The notes beneath the pieces were generated by a model that worked only from the letters and a program-made list of their open reading frames with translations, was not told the DNA's origin and did no database searches. Positions 7,608-16,080 of a stretch of 64,000 nucleotides of DNA are shown piece after piece. Position 1 is the first letter of the stretch. Every line of letters starts with the position of its first letter. The stretch is from positions 62,001 to 126,000 of the forward strand of contig JAIOUW010000004.1 in assembly GCA_019931105.1 (NCBI GenBank). Direction: 5' to 3'. The translations under genes and the position numbers were made by a program. The DNA is from Flavobacteriaceae bacterium NBU2977. Its GTDB lineage: Bacteria; Bacteroidota; Bacteroidia; Flavobacteriales; Flavobacteriaceae.

Positions 7608-9053
7608 TTACCCCAAAATCATACCCGCAATCGTGGCCGAAAGCAAAGAGGCCAAAGATCCGCCCAAAACCGCCCTCATTCCGAATTCCGAAAGGGTCTT
7701 GCGTTGGCCGGGTGCCAAAGAGCCGATGCCACCGATCTGTATGCCGATGGAGGCAAAATTGGCAAAGCCGCAGAGCATGTAGGTCGCCATAATGACCGAT
7801 TTGTTGAATTTAAAATGGGGGCTGGTCAAAACATCCTTCAGTTCGGCCAACTGAATATAGCCGACAAATTCACTGGCCGCCAATTTGATGCCCAACAACT
7901 GCCCCATCAACATAATATCCTCATTGGCGACCCCGATCAGCCACATCAATGGGGCGAAGATGGTGCCCAAAATAGCTTCGAGCGAAAAACTTTGGTACGA
8001 TGAATTGGCCCCGATCCAGGCATTTAGCGAAGTCCAATCGCCTACCCATTCGAGAATGCCGTTGACCATGGCGATAAAGGCGACAAAGACCAAAAGCATG
8101 GCGCCGACGTTTACCGCTAACTTTAACCCTTCGGTAGTACCGTTCGAAATGGCATCCAAAACATTGGCCCCTATTTTGTCGGTAGCTACATGAACATCGG
8201 TATTGACCGCTTCAGTCTGCGGGTATAACATTTTGGAAATAACTATCGCCCCGGGTGCCGCCATGACCGAAGCGGCCAAAAGATGTTTGGCAAAAATTAG
8301 TCTCAGCGCCTCGTCATCCCCTCCCAAAAATCCGATATACGCTGCTAGTACGGCCCCAGCGACGGTGGCCATGCCGCCTATCATTACAAGGAGGATCTCA
8401 GACTTGTTCATTTTTTCCAGATAGGCCTTGATGAGCAACGGGGCTTCTGTTTGGCCCAAAAAAATGTTGCCGGCGACCGAAAGACTTTCCGCGCCCGATA
8501 TTCCCAAACCCTTTGATAATAGCCAAGCAAGTGCTTTGACCACCTTTTGGATGACTCCCAAATAAAACAGTAAAGAGGTCAATGCGGAAAAGAAAACGAT
8601 GGTCGGCAAGACCTGAAAGGCAAAAATGTAACCGAAAGTGTCCATGTCCACCACGAGGCCTTCGAACAGAAATTGGCTTCCGGCACGTGTAAAGTTCAAA
8701 ATGCTGACGAAAACGCCGCCCAATTTTTCAAAAACCCATTGAACCGCCGGTACTTTCAATACCCCAATGGCGATCAACAATTGAAGCGATAGGCCGATAC
8801 CGACGGTCTTCCAATTGATGGCCTTTCGATTCGAACTAAAAAGGTAGGCAATGAGTATGAGAACGAACATACCCAAGATACCCCTCCACAGACTGCTGAT
8901 GGAAAAGCCCTCGTTGGGAATGATTTCGGCCACATTGGTATTGGAAATTACGTCGATGGAACTCTGTATGGTATCGGCGGAAATGCTGTCTTGGGAAAAA
9001 GCGAGAAAAGGAATAAAAAGTACAAGCGAAAAAATCCATAAACGGGTTTTCAT
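7608..9053 (-). CDS. nupC: NupC/CNT-family nucleoside transporter
   Basis: A 481-residue inner-membrane transporter of the concentrative nucleoside family, importing nucleosides with Na+ or H+. The N-terminal hydrophobic segment ending FLAFSQ looks like a signal peptide and is followed by a spacer before the membrane domain starts near residue 52. Family motifs seen include SVAGNIFLGQTEAPLLI, the GGMATVAGAVLAAYIG helix, NEDIMLMGQLLG and the CGFANFASIGIQIGGIG stretch. It lies 15 bases downstream of the bifunctional nuclease gene. Its 3' end has a diverged second copy at 1545-1601. The 174 bases between its stop and the KAP gene hold no recognisable gene. Confidence 0.93.
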   Translation of the reverse strand: MKTRLWIFSLVLFIPFLAFSQDSISADTIQSSIDVISNTNVAEIIPNEGFSISSLWRGILGMFVLILIAYLFSSNRKAINWKTVGIGLSLQLLIAIGVLKVPAVQWVFEKLGGVFVSILNFTRAGSQFLFEGLVVDMDTFGYIFAFQVLPTIVFFSALTSLLFYLGVIQKVVKALAWLLSKGLGISGAESLSVAGNIFLGQTEAPLLIKAYLEKMNKSEILLVMIGGMATVAGAVLAAYIGFLGGDDEALRLIFAKHLLAASVMAAPGAIVISKMLYPQTEAVNTDVHVATDKIGANVLDAISNGTTEGLKLAVNVGAMLLVFVAFIAMVNGILEWVGDWTSLNAWIGANSSYQSFSLEAILGTIFAPLMWLIGVANEDIMLMGQLLGIKLAASEFVGYIQLAELKDVLTSPHFKFNKSVIMATYMLCGFANFASIGIQIGGIGSLAPGQRKTLSEFGMRAVLGGSLASLLSATIAGMILG

Positions 9054-9068
9054 AGGCTTGTCGGTTGG

Positions 9069-9698
9069 TTAGTTGCGCTTTGAGATTTCGTCCCGCAGTT
9101 TGGCCGCTTTTTCATAATCTTCGTTGGCCACAGCCTTGTCGAGTTCTTTATGCAGTTCTTCCAAGGTCAGTTCTTTATAGGCTCCCGCGACTCCTGAATC
9201 GATTTCTACGGTCTCTCCTTCTTGAAGTATTTCATCGACCATGATGCTGTCATCTTTTTCATCATTGTCCTTTTCCTTGGAGGAAAACTTGAGAAAGATT
9301 CCGGCTTTGTCCAAAATAGTCTTATAAGTGAAAATGGGAGCGTTGAAACGCAAGGCCAAGGCAATGGCATCACTGGTACGGGCATCGATGATCTCTTCGA
9401 TCTTATCTCTTTCACAAATGATGCTGGAGTAAAAAACGCCATCCACCAGCTTGTGAATGATTACCTGTTTGATAACAATATCGAAACGATCCGCGAAGTT
9501 TTTGAAAAGATCGTGGGTCAAAGGCCTTGGGGGTTTGATCTCTTTTTCAAGTGCAATGGCGATCGATTGCGCCTCAAAGGCACCGATGACGATCGGTAGC
9601 TTGCGGTCACCTTCTACCTCATTTAAAATAAGGGCATAGGCGCCATTTTGTGTCTGGCTATACGATATACCCTTTATCTTTAATCTAACTAAGCTCAT
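9069..9698 (-). CDS. Bifunctional nuclease family protein (DUF151) with UVR motif
   Basis: The 209-residue product has the BFN/DUF151 domain over about residues 1-140 (LPIVIGAFEAQSIAIAL, RPLTHDLFKN, ARTSDAIALALRFNAPI) and a C-terminal UvrB/UvrC-type motif (about 172-205, with YEKAAKLRDEI). Some members of the family show combined RNase and DNase activity, but the cellular role in Bacteroidota is not known. The two-domain build is common in the phylum. The gene is separated from etfA by a terminator, so it probably has its own start of transcription and continues into nupC. Confidence 0.88.
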   Translation of the reverse strand: MSLVRLKIKGISYSQTQNGAYALILNEVEGDRKLPIVIGAFEAQSIAIALEKEIKPPRPLTHDLFKNFADRFDIVIKQVIIHKLVDGVFYSSIICERDKIEEIIDARTSDAIALALRFNAPIFTYKTILDKAGIFLKFSSKEKDNDEKDDSIMVDEILQEGETVEIDSGVAGAYKELTLEELHKELDKAVANEDYEKAAKLRDEISKRN

Positions 9699-9710
9699 AT
9701 ACTTACTAAA

Positions 9711-9759
9711 AATACAAAAAGCTGTTTAAATAGTTGGGCGCACCAGATATTTAAACAGC
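9711..9759 (-). terminator. Terminator downstream of etfBA
   Basis: An 11-bp perfect stem GCTGTTTAAAT/ATTTAAACAGC (9721-9731 with 9749-9759) and 17-base loop. On the minus strand it is followed by TTTTTGTATT, so it ends the etfB-etfA transcript. Confidence 0.85.
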
Positions 9760-9811
9760 CCTTTCGTTCCAATGCATTGGCAATTGGAACCGACGCGCAA
9801 ATTAACAAAAA

Positions 9812-10780
9812 TTAAGAGTTCTGAGCTTTAAATTCCTTTAATTTTTCGGTGAGTTGCGGAACAACCTCGAAGGCATCGCCGACGATGCCATAATCGGCCG
9901 CCTTAAAGAAAGGCGCCTCGGGATCGGTATTGATGACCACTTTGACCTTTGAGGCACTTACCCCGGCCAAATGTTGAATGGCCCCTGAAATACCGATTGC
10001 GATATACAGATTACTGGCCACCGGTTTTCCGGTCTGTCCGACGTGCTCGCCATGAGGCCTCCAACCCATATCGGAAACGGGTTTGGAACATGCGGTCGCG
10101 GCACCCAATACCTCGGCTAGTTCTTCTACCATTCCCCAGTTTTCAGGTCCTTTCAAACCTCTTCCTCCTGAGACGACAATATCGGCATCGGCAATCGTTA
10201 CCGTACCTACCGCCTTATCGATTTCAACGGATCTTACGTTAAAATTACCGTCTTCCAACGATGGGGCAAAGGTTTCTACCGCAGCTGTGGCATCGTTTTC
10301 ATGGGTTCCGAACGCATTGTTCGAAACGCCTATTATCTTTACATCGGTGTTGATCCGTGTATGTGCAAAACCCTTGTTGCTAAATGCCGTTCTCTTTACG
10401 GTCAATGGATTTGTACCTTCTGGTGCGGCGACGACATTGGGGGCATAGCCCGCTTCAAGTTTGGCGGCCAAGATCGGGGCCAAAAATTTGCTATCGGTGC
10501 TTGAACTCACGATAATGACCTGTGAACCTTCTTTTGTCGCGGCCTGGGCAATTGCATGGGCATAGGCCTTGGCATTGAAGGTCTTGAGCTTATCATCTGA
10601 AACACTTAGAACTTTTGATACTCCATAGGCGCCCAAGCTCTCATTGTCTTCAGCGTTTACGGAAATAGCCGTTACCGTTGTGCCCATTTGATTGGCGACC
10701 TCATGGGCATATGAAGCGACCTCAAAGGCATTCTTCTTGAATTTTCCGTTTTCTGATTCGGTATATACTAATACTGACAT
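9812..10780 (-). CDS. etfA: Electron transfer flavoprotein, alpha subunit
   Basis: A 322-residue FAD-binding subunit of the soluble heterodimer that passes electrons from acyl-CoA and related dehydrogenases to the quinone pool. The N-terminal half is the ETF alpha/beta domain; the C-terminal FAD domain shows IVVSGGRGLKGPENW, then CSKPVSDMGW, AIGISGAIQHLAG and VINTDPEAPFFKAADYGIVGD, in family order. It lies 30 bases after etfB, in one operon ending at the terminator at 9711-9759. Length is normal. Confidence 0.97.
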   Translation of the reverse strand: MSVLVYTESENGKFKKNAFEVASYAHEVANQMGTTVTAISVNAEDNESLGAYGVSKVLSVSDDKLKTFNAKAYAHAIAQAATKEGSQVIIVSSSTDSKFLAPILAAKLEAGYAPNVVAAPEGTNPLTVKRTAFSNKGFAHTRINTDVKIIGVSNNAFGTHENDATAAVETFAPSLEDGNFNVRSVEIDKAVGTVTIADADIVVSGGRGLKGPENWGMVEELAEVLGAATACSKPVSDMGWRPHGEHVGQTGKPVASNLYIAIGISGAIQHLAGVSASKVKVVINTDPEAPFFKAADYGIVGDAFEVVPQLTEKLKEFKAQNS

Positions 10781-10810
10781 AAAGTTTTTAATTTTTGGGT
10801 TTTTAGATCG

Positions 10811-11551
10811 TTAAATCACTTTCGCCTCGGTGTGCAAAAGGTTTACGAGATCATCAACATTATCTACCAATTTGACCGCACCTTTAGGCGCCGGTTTCTC
10901 GAATTTGGCATCGGTGGTCGCGTTGATCGCTTCGACAGGTTCGACCACGTTCAGCTTTTTCTGGCGCGCCATCATAATACCTCTCATATTGGGAATTCGA
11001 AGGTCGCTTTCTTGGACCAATCCTTTTTGGCCCCCTACAACAAGAGGAAGGGTAGTGGTTATTTTTTCCTTTCCGCCGTCGATTTCGCGTATAGCGGTAG
11101 CGTTGTTTCCCTCAATTTCGAGATTGATGCAGGTATTGACAAAATTCATATCGAGTAAAGTGGCCAATATTCCGGGCACCATGCCACCGTTATAGTCGAT
11201 GGATTCCCTTCCGCCAATGACAAGATCATAGCCGCCATCCTTTACCACTTGCGCCAATTGCTGGGCGACAAAAAAACCGTCGGTAGGTACGGCATTGACC
11301 CGAATGGCCTCATCGGCACCTATGGCCAGTGCTTTTCGCATGGTAGGTTCGACCGAAGCTTCGCCGACCGTGGCAACATGCACCGTGGCCCCTTGTTTTT
11401 CCTTGAACCACATGGCGCGGGTCAAGCCGAACTCATCGTTAGGGTTGATTACGAACTGTACGCCGTTCGTATCGAATTTCGTATCGCCTTCGGCAAAATT
11501 TATTTTGGAAGTAGTGTCGGGAACATTACTTATACATACTAAAATCTTCAT
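10811..11551 (-). CDS. etfB: Electron transfer flavoprotein, beta subunit
   Basis: A 246-residue partner of EtfA, carrying the AMP-binding site of the heterodimer. Recognised by MKILVCISNVPDT at the N-terminus, FVINPNDEFGLTRAMWFKE, the DLVIGGRESIDYNGGMVPG loop near the AMP site and the C-terminal VEPVEAI segment. It is the first gene of the operon. The region upstream, shared with the divergent pdhB, holds a long near-perfect palindrome that could regulate either gene. Confidence 0.97.
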   Translation of the reverse strand: MKILVCISNVPDTTSKINFAEGDTKFDTNGVQFVINPNDEFGLTRAMWFKEKQGATVHVATVGEASVEPTMRKALAIGADEAIRVNAVPTDGFFVAQQLAQVVKDGGYDLVIGGRESIDYNGGMVPGILATLLDMNFVNTCINLEIEGNNATAIREIDGGKEKITTTLPLVVGGQKGLVQESDLRIPNMRGIMMARQKKLNVVEPVEAINATTDAKFEKPAPKGAVKLVDNVDDLVNLLHTEAKVI

Positions 11552-11593
11552 AAAAAGGGCTTTAAAATGACTGCGCTAAGATAACCATTAATT

Positions 11594-11628
11594 TTCGAAA
11601 ATATTATGCATGCATAATAAATTTTGAA
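11594..11628. promoter_or_regulatory. 35-bp palindrome in the etfB/pdhB divergent region, candidate operator
   Basis: The core 11602-11619 (TATTATGCATGCATAATA) is an 18-bp perfect palindrome. The outer arms TTCGAAAA and AATTTTGAA extend the symmetry to about 35 bases. It has no T-run and lies between two divergent promoters, which fits a protein-binding site better than a terminator. The regulator is unknown. Confidence 0.55.
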
Positions 11629-11672
11629 ACTTTTTTTAGTCCGTACCGATGATCTATTGATGGATATTTTCA

Positions 11673-11680
11673 TATTTTTG
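11673..11680 (+). promoter_or_regulatory. Promoter -7 element of pdhB
   Basis: TATTTTTG matches the Bacteroidota TAnnTTTG element 48 bases before the pdhB ATG. A TTG at 11657-11659 is closer than the usual spacing, so the -33 element is uncertain. Confidence 0.45.
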
Positions 11681-11727
11681 CTTGCATTCAAAAAAGCGAA
11701 CGCACAACACGATAAGCAAATCGATAC

Positions 11728-12705
11728 ATGAAGACACTACAATTTAGAGAGGCCATAGCGGAGGCAATGTCTGAAGAAATGCGCAGGGACGAATCTGTTT
11801 ACTTGATGGGTGAGGAAGTGGCCGAATACAATGGCGCTTATAAGGCCTCGAAGGGAATGTTGGACGAATTCGGTGACAAGCGCGTTATCGATACCCCTAT
11901 CTCTGAGTTGGGTTTTGCGGGTGTAGGTGTCGGATCCACCATGACCGGCAATCGGCCGATAATCGAATTTATGACCTTCAACTTTGCCTTGGTGGGTATC
12001 GACCAGATTATCAACAACGCTGCCAAGATCAGACAGATGTCGGGCGGGCAGTTTCCTTGTCCGATCGTGTTTCGTGGGCCGACCGCTTCTGCAGGTCAGT
12101 TGGCGGCGACCCATTCGCAGGCTTTTGAAAGCTGGTATGCCAACTGTCCGGGTTTGAAAGTAGTAGTTCCTTCTAATCCCGCTGATGCCAAAGGTTTGTT
12201 GAAATCGGCCATTCGTGACGATGATCCGGTAATTTTTATGGAGTCGGAGCAGATGTACGGTGATAAGGGCGAAGTGCCCGAAGGAGAATTTACGATTCCC
12301 CTTGGAGTGGCAGATATTCGCAGACAGGGATCCGACGTGACCATTGTATCTTTTGGAAAGATCATCAAGGAAGCCGATAAGGCTGCCGATGAACTCGAAA
12401 AGGAAGGAATCAGTTGCGAGATCATTGATTTGCGAACGATAAAACCGATGGATTATGAGGCGATTTTGACCTCGGTCAAAAAAACCAACCGTCTTGTAGT
12501 CTTGGAAGAGGCCTGGCCGTTCGGAAACGTCGCCACCGAGATTACCTATCATGTGCAGGCACATGCCTTCGACTATTTGGATGCCCCTATTCAAAAAATA
12601 AACACCGCCGATACTCCTGCGCCATATTCCCCTGTACTTTTGGAGGAATGGTTGCCGAATCACGAAGACGTCATCAAGGCTGTTAAGAAAGTGTTATATA
12701 AATAA
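11728..12705 (+). CDS. pdhB: Pyruvate dehydrogenase E1 component, beta subunit
   Basis: The 325-residue product is the E1-beta subunit of the thiamine-diphosphate pyruvate dehydrogenase complex, which converts pyruvate to acetyl-CoA. Motifs include YLMGEEVAEYNGAYK, RVIDTPISELGFAG, the segment GPTASAGQLAATHSQ and the C-terminal transketolase part with EEAWPFGN. The alpha subunit and E2 are not next to it, which is usual in Flavobacteriia. It is a single-gene unit with its own promoter element and a strong terminator. A 2-oxoisovalerate E1-beta is the alternative, but the match to the pyruvate type is better. Confidence 0.93.
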   Translation: MKTLQFREAIAEAMSEEMRRDESVYLMGEEVAEYNGAYKASKGMLDEFGDKRVIDTPISELGFAGVGVGSTMTGNRPIIEFMTFNFALVGIDQIINNAAKIRQMSGGQFPCPIVFRGPTASAGQLAATHSQAFESWYANCPGLKVVVPSNPADAKGLLKSAIRDDDPVIFMESEQMYGDKGEVPEGEFTIPLGVADIRRQGSDVTIVSFGKIIKEADKAADELEKEGISCEIIDLRTIKPMDYEAILTSVKKTNRLVVLEEAWPFGNVATEITYHVQAHAFDYLDAPIQKINTADTPAPYSPVLLEEWLPNHEDVIKAVKKVLYK

Positions 12706-12733
12706 GGTTTAAGAAATTGTACGACTACTTTTG

Positions 12734-12765
12734 CTCCGCAGCCAAAAAACTGCGGAGTTTTTTTT
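12734..12765 (+). terminator. Terminator after pdhB
   Basis: 8-bp stem CTCCGCAG/CTGCGGAG (12734-12741 with 12750-12757) followed by eight T. Confidence 0.92.
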
Positions 12766-12830
12766 ATTGAACTCAAGACGGGTTCATTGGTACGCTATTT
12801 GATAAATCAGTTTCGAGAACTAAACTTTTA

Positions 12831-15326
12831 ATGAAAAAATTTCTCTTTTCCATACTCTTGTTGTCGGCATATTTCGCCGACGCCCAAACAAAAGTTGGCG
12901 GTATGGTGACCGATGAGACTGGTGAACCGGTGGCCTTTGCCAACATTCTTTTCAAAAATTCGACCGAAGGTACCATTACCAATGATGACGGACGGTTCTA
13001 TATGGAATCGGATATGACCCATGATACGCTGGTCGTTTCCTTCATCGGCTTCGCCGAACTTGAGATCTTGTTGACTTCAAAGGTCAATTACGATATGAAA
13101 ATCGTTTTAAAAGAAGCTACCGAGCAACTAAAAGAAGTTGTACTGATCGCGGGTAAACAACCGAAAAAGAACAATCCTGCGGTTGATATCCTTAGAAAGA
13201 TATGGGAGAAAAAAAGGCGGAACGGCCTACGTATGTTCGAGCAATACAAATATGATAAGTACGAAAAAGTGGAGTTCGACCTGAATACGATAGACAGTTC
13301 GGTGATGAAAAGTAAGATTTTCAAGGGACTTGAATTCGTTTTTCAAGATCTTGATACCTCAAGGATAACAGGAAAAACCTATCTGCCCATCTTTTTGAAC
13401 GAAAAATTCTCTAAAGTCTACGGTGATAACCTATTGAATGAAGAAAAGGAAGATATTCTGGGAAGTAAAAATTCCGGATTTGAAAACAATCAGGCCCTCA
13501 CCGCTTTTATTCAAGATATGTATGCCGAATACGATGTGTACAATAATTATATAGAATTCTACGATAAAAGCTTCACCAGCCCGCTTTCAAGAACAGGTGT
13601 CGACGTGTATAATTACGCGCTTCGCGATAGCGCCTTTATCGACAACAAATGGTGTTATAATATCGTCTATTATCCCCGGCGCAAGAACGAATTGACGTTC
13701 AAAGGCGATTTTTGGGTAAACGATAGTACGTACGCCATCAAGAATATCAATCTGCAAGTCACCAAAAGTGCCAATCTGAACTGGGTAAAGGAATTTTATA
13801 TCGAGCAAGATTTCGAAGTTGTCAACGATTCGGTCTTTCTTTTAAGGCGCGATTATATGCTGACCGATTTCAGCTTCCGAAAGAAAGAAGAATCAAGGGG
13901 TATCTATGGCAAGCGAACCACGGTTTACGATAATCATATGTTCGATATTCCCAAACCGAAATCGTTTTACAGGGCAGAGAGTAATCCGTTCGACCCTTTG
14001 GTAATGAACCGCGACAGTACTTTTTGGGAAAATAGCCGATTGGAAACCTTGAACAAAGACGAAAAGGGGGTTTATCAGCTTTTAGACACCCTGAAGACCG
14101 TGCCTAAGTTCAAATCGTATTATAACCTGATCAGTATTCTCGGTTCGGGCTATGTCGAAGTCGACAAGTGGAACATCGATATCGGGGACGTTTACAGTGT
14201 TTTTGGATACAACGATGCCGAGGGCGTAAGATTGCGCGCCGGAGCGCGCACCTATTTCGGACAGAACGATCCATGGCGCCTTGAAGGATACATGGCCTAT
14301 GGTTTTAAAGATAATAGGGTAAAGCACGGTATTTCGGGCAAATGGCTGGTAGACCAAAAGACAAGGTTGATCTTTTCTGGCGGACATCGTCGCGATGTCG
14401 AACAACTGGGTTTGAGCCTTACCTCTACAAATGACGTGCTGGGGAGGAGTGTTGCGTCCTCATCGGTTCTTACAGTAGGGTCCAACAACCGATTGACCAA
14501 TATCGACCTAAGTACCTTTAGTATGGAGATGGAGCCGGTGACCAATTTTAGAATACGGTTCGGTAGTTCGTTCAGAACGCTGAGTTCGGCACTGCCCGAT
14601 GCATTCAGTTTGGATTATATCGATGCCGATTCCCCTACGGGTATTTCCTCTGAGATAAAACAGTTCGATATCAGTACCCTGCTGATCTATACGCCAGGTA
14701 AAAGAGTGATCGGCTATGGCGTTGAACGTTATGATATCAATGATGACTACAGCACGCTGCTATTGAATTACACAAGAGGTCTCGATGGCTTTCTGCAAAG
14801 TGATTTTAATTACAGCAAAATTCAGTTTTCCTATAGCCAGCCATGGCAATTGGGCGGTTTCGGAAGGTTATTGAGTACCGTGGAAGTCGGTAAGACATTT
14901 GGAGAGGTTCCTCTAGGACTTTTAAACGTAATCCCCGGAAACCAGACGTTGTTTTCGCTATATAATGCCTTTCCCAATCTCGATTTCTACGAATTTGTAA
15001 CAGATACCTATACTTCGGTACACTTGGAACACAATTTTAACGGTAGATTGTTTTCTAGGATACCATTTCTACGCAAACTTAATTTGAGGGAGATTGTCGG
15101 GTTACGCGGCGTTTGGGGAGAACTATCGAATGAAAATATAGCCCTAAGCTCCCCGACGAACATACCGTTGCAGGCACCTTCAGACAAGATTTACTATGAG
15201 TATTCGGTAGGGGTAGGAAACATTTTTAAGATCTTTCGAATCGATTTTAATTTTAGGGGCAATTATTTGGATGCCCCAAATGCACGCCCTTTTGCCGTTA
15301 CCGGAAGCTTCGGCTTTAGTTTTTAA
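12831..15326 (+). CDS. DUF5686 and carboxypeptidase-like regulatory domain protein
   Basis: An 831-residue exported protein. The signal peptide ends near residue 19 (ILLLSAYFADAQ). Residues about 20-110 form a CarboxypepD_reg-like beta-sandwich (GMVTDETGEPVAFANILFKN, GTITNDDGRF), followed by the DUF5686 region, which ends in alternating beta-strands and a C-terminal aromatic residue (FGFSF) as in outer-membrane beta-barrels. Function unknown; the arrangement resembles TonB-dependent receptor N-termini joined to a barrel. It stands alone between the pdhB terminator and ppa. Confidence 0.85.
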   Translation: MKKFLFSILLLSAYFADAQTKVGGMVTDETGEPVAFANILFKNSTEGTITNDDGRFYMESDMTHDTLVVSFIGFAELEILLTSKVNYDMKIVLKEATEQLKEVVLIAGKQPKKNNPAVDILRKIWEKKRRNGLRMFEQYKYDKYEKVEFDLNTIDSSVMKSKIFKGLEFVFQDLDTSRITGKTYLPIFLNEKFSKVYGDNLLNEEKEDILGSKNSGFENNQALTAFIQDMYAEYDVYNNYIEFYDKSFTSPLSRTGVDVYNYALRDSAFIDNKWCYNIVYYPRRKNELTFKGDFWVNDSTYAIKNINLQVTKSANLNWVKEFYIEQDFEVVNDSVFLLRRDYMLTDFSFRKKEESRGIYGKRTTVYDNHMFDIPKPKSFYRAESNPFDPLVMNRDSTFWENSRLETLNKDEKGVYQLLDTLKTVPKFKSYYNLISILGSGYVEVDKWNIDIGDVYSVFGYNDAEGVRLRAGARTYFGQNDPWRLEGYMAYGFKDNRVKHGISGKWLVDQKTRLIFSGGHRRDVEQLGLSLTSTNDVLGRSVASSSVLTVGSNNRLTNIDLSTFSMEMEPVTNFRIRFGSSFRTLSSALPDAFSLDYIDADSPTGISSEIKQFDISTLLIYTPGKRVIGYGVERYDINDDYSTLLLNYTRGLDGFLQSDFNYSKIQFSYSQPWQLGGFGRLLSTVEVGKTFGEVPLGLLNVIPGNQTLFSLYNAFPNLDFYEFVTDTYTSVHLEHNFNGRLFSRIPFLRKLNLREIVGLRGVWGELSNENIALSSPTNIPLQAPSDKIYYEYSVGVGNIFKIFRIDFNFRGNYLDAPNARPFAVTGSFGFSF

Positions 15327-15437
15327 GCAATTCTCTTCACAGAAGTATCATTAACCGCTTTAGAGGTATTTTAACGATTTCAATAGCGCAAAGGTCGTTG
15401 ATCGAAGTACCTTTGTAATCCCAAAAAACAGATAAAT

Positions 15438-15965
15438 ATGAGCGCAGACGAAATTACCTCTTTTGACGTATTGATAGAGATTCCAAAGGGCAGTAGAAAC
15501 AAATATGAATATGACTTTGAGCTAAAAAAGATCCGATACGACCGAATGATTTTTTCGTCGATGATGTATCCGGCGGATTATGGTTTTATTCCAGAAACTT
15601 TGGCTCTGGACGGCGACCCACTTGATGTTTTGGTACTTGTGACCGAACCGACCTTCCCCGGTTGTGTTATGGAAGTCAAACCGATCGGCGTTTTTCACAT
15701 GGCCGATGAAAAAGGTCCCGATGAAAAGGTAATCTGTGTGCCTGTGTCGGATCCCATAGCCAATTCTGTGACCGATTTGAGCGACCTCAATCCGCATTTG
15801 ATAAAAGAAATAGAACATTTTTTCAAGGTTTATAAAGATTTGGAAAAGAAGAAAGTCGATGTAGGAGGGTGGGGCGATGTTCTCGAAGCGAAAGAAATAG
15901 TTGCAAAATGCATAAGAAGGTTCGGCCGAAGCGATGTACCGAGCGAAGAGGTCAGTATTAAATAA
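15438..15965 (+). CDS. ppa: Soluble inorganic pyrophosphatase, family I
   Basis: A 175-residue cytoplasmic enzyme hydrolysing pyrophosphate. The family signature DGDPLD is at 58-63 (metal-binding Asp58, Asp60 and Asp63), preceded by YPADYGFIPET. Length is normal. A terminator separates it from the membrane pyrophosphatase gene that follows, so the two are adjacent but probably independently transcribed. Confidence 0.96.
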   Translation: MSADEITSFDVLIEIPKGSRNKYEYDFELKKIRYDRMIFSSMMYPADYGFIPETLALDGDPLDVLVLVTEPTFPGCVMEVKPIGVFHMADEKGPDEKVICVPVSDPIANSVTDLSDLNPHLIKEIEHFFKVYKDLEKKKVDVGGWGDVLEAKEIVAKCIRRFGRSDVPSEEVSIK

Positions 15966-15988
15966 AAGGCTACGACAGAAGTCAATAG

Positions 15989-16022
15989 AAAGCAATATCC
16001 CTCAAAAAGATATTGCTTTTTT
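15989..16022 (+). terminator. Terminator after ppa
   Basis: 11-bp stem AAAGCAATATC/GATATTGCTTT (15989-15999 with 16009-16019) running into a T-run. Confidence 0.88.
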
Positions 16023-16047
16023 ATTCTGATAGGTTTTCCTATTTTTG
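16013..16047 (+). promoter_or_regulatory. Promoter of hppA
   Basis: TATTTTTG at 16040-16047 matches TAnnTTTG; a TTG at 16013-16015 lies 24 bases upstream, slightly longer than typical. It overlaps the ppa terminator. Confidence 0.45.
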
Positions 16048-16080
16048 CACGCATTTTAAAATTATAAACAACTGATCAAT

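Noticed and set aside
11602-11619. Palindrome as a terminator
   Set aside because: AT-rich core, no T-run on either strand, and located between divergent promoters.
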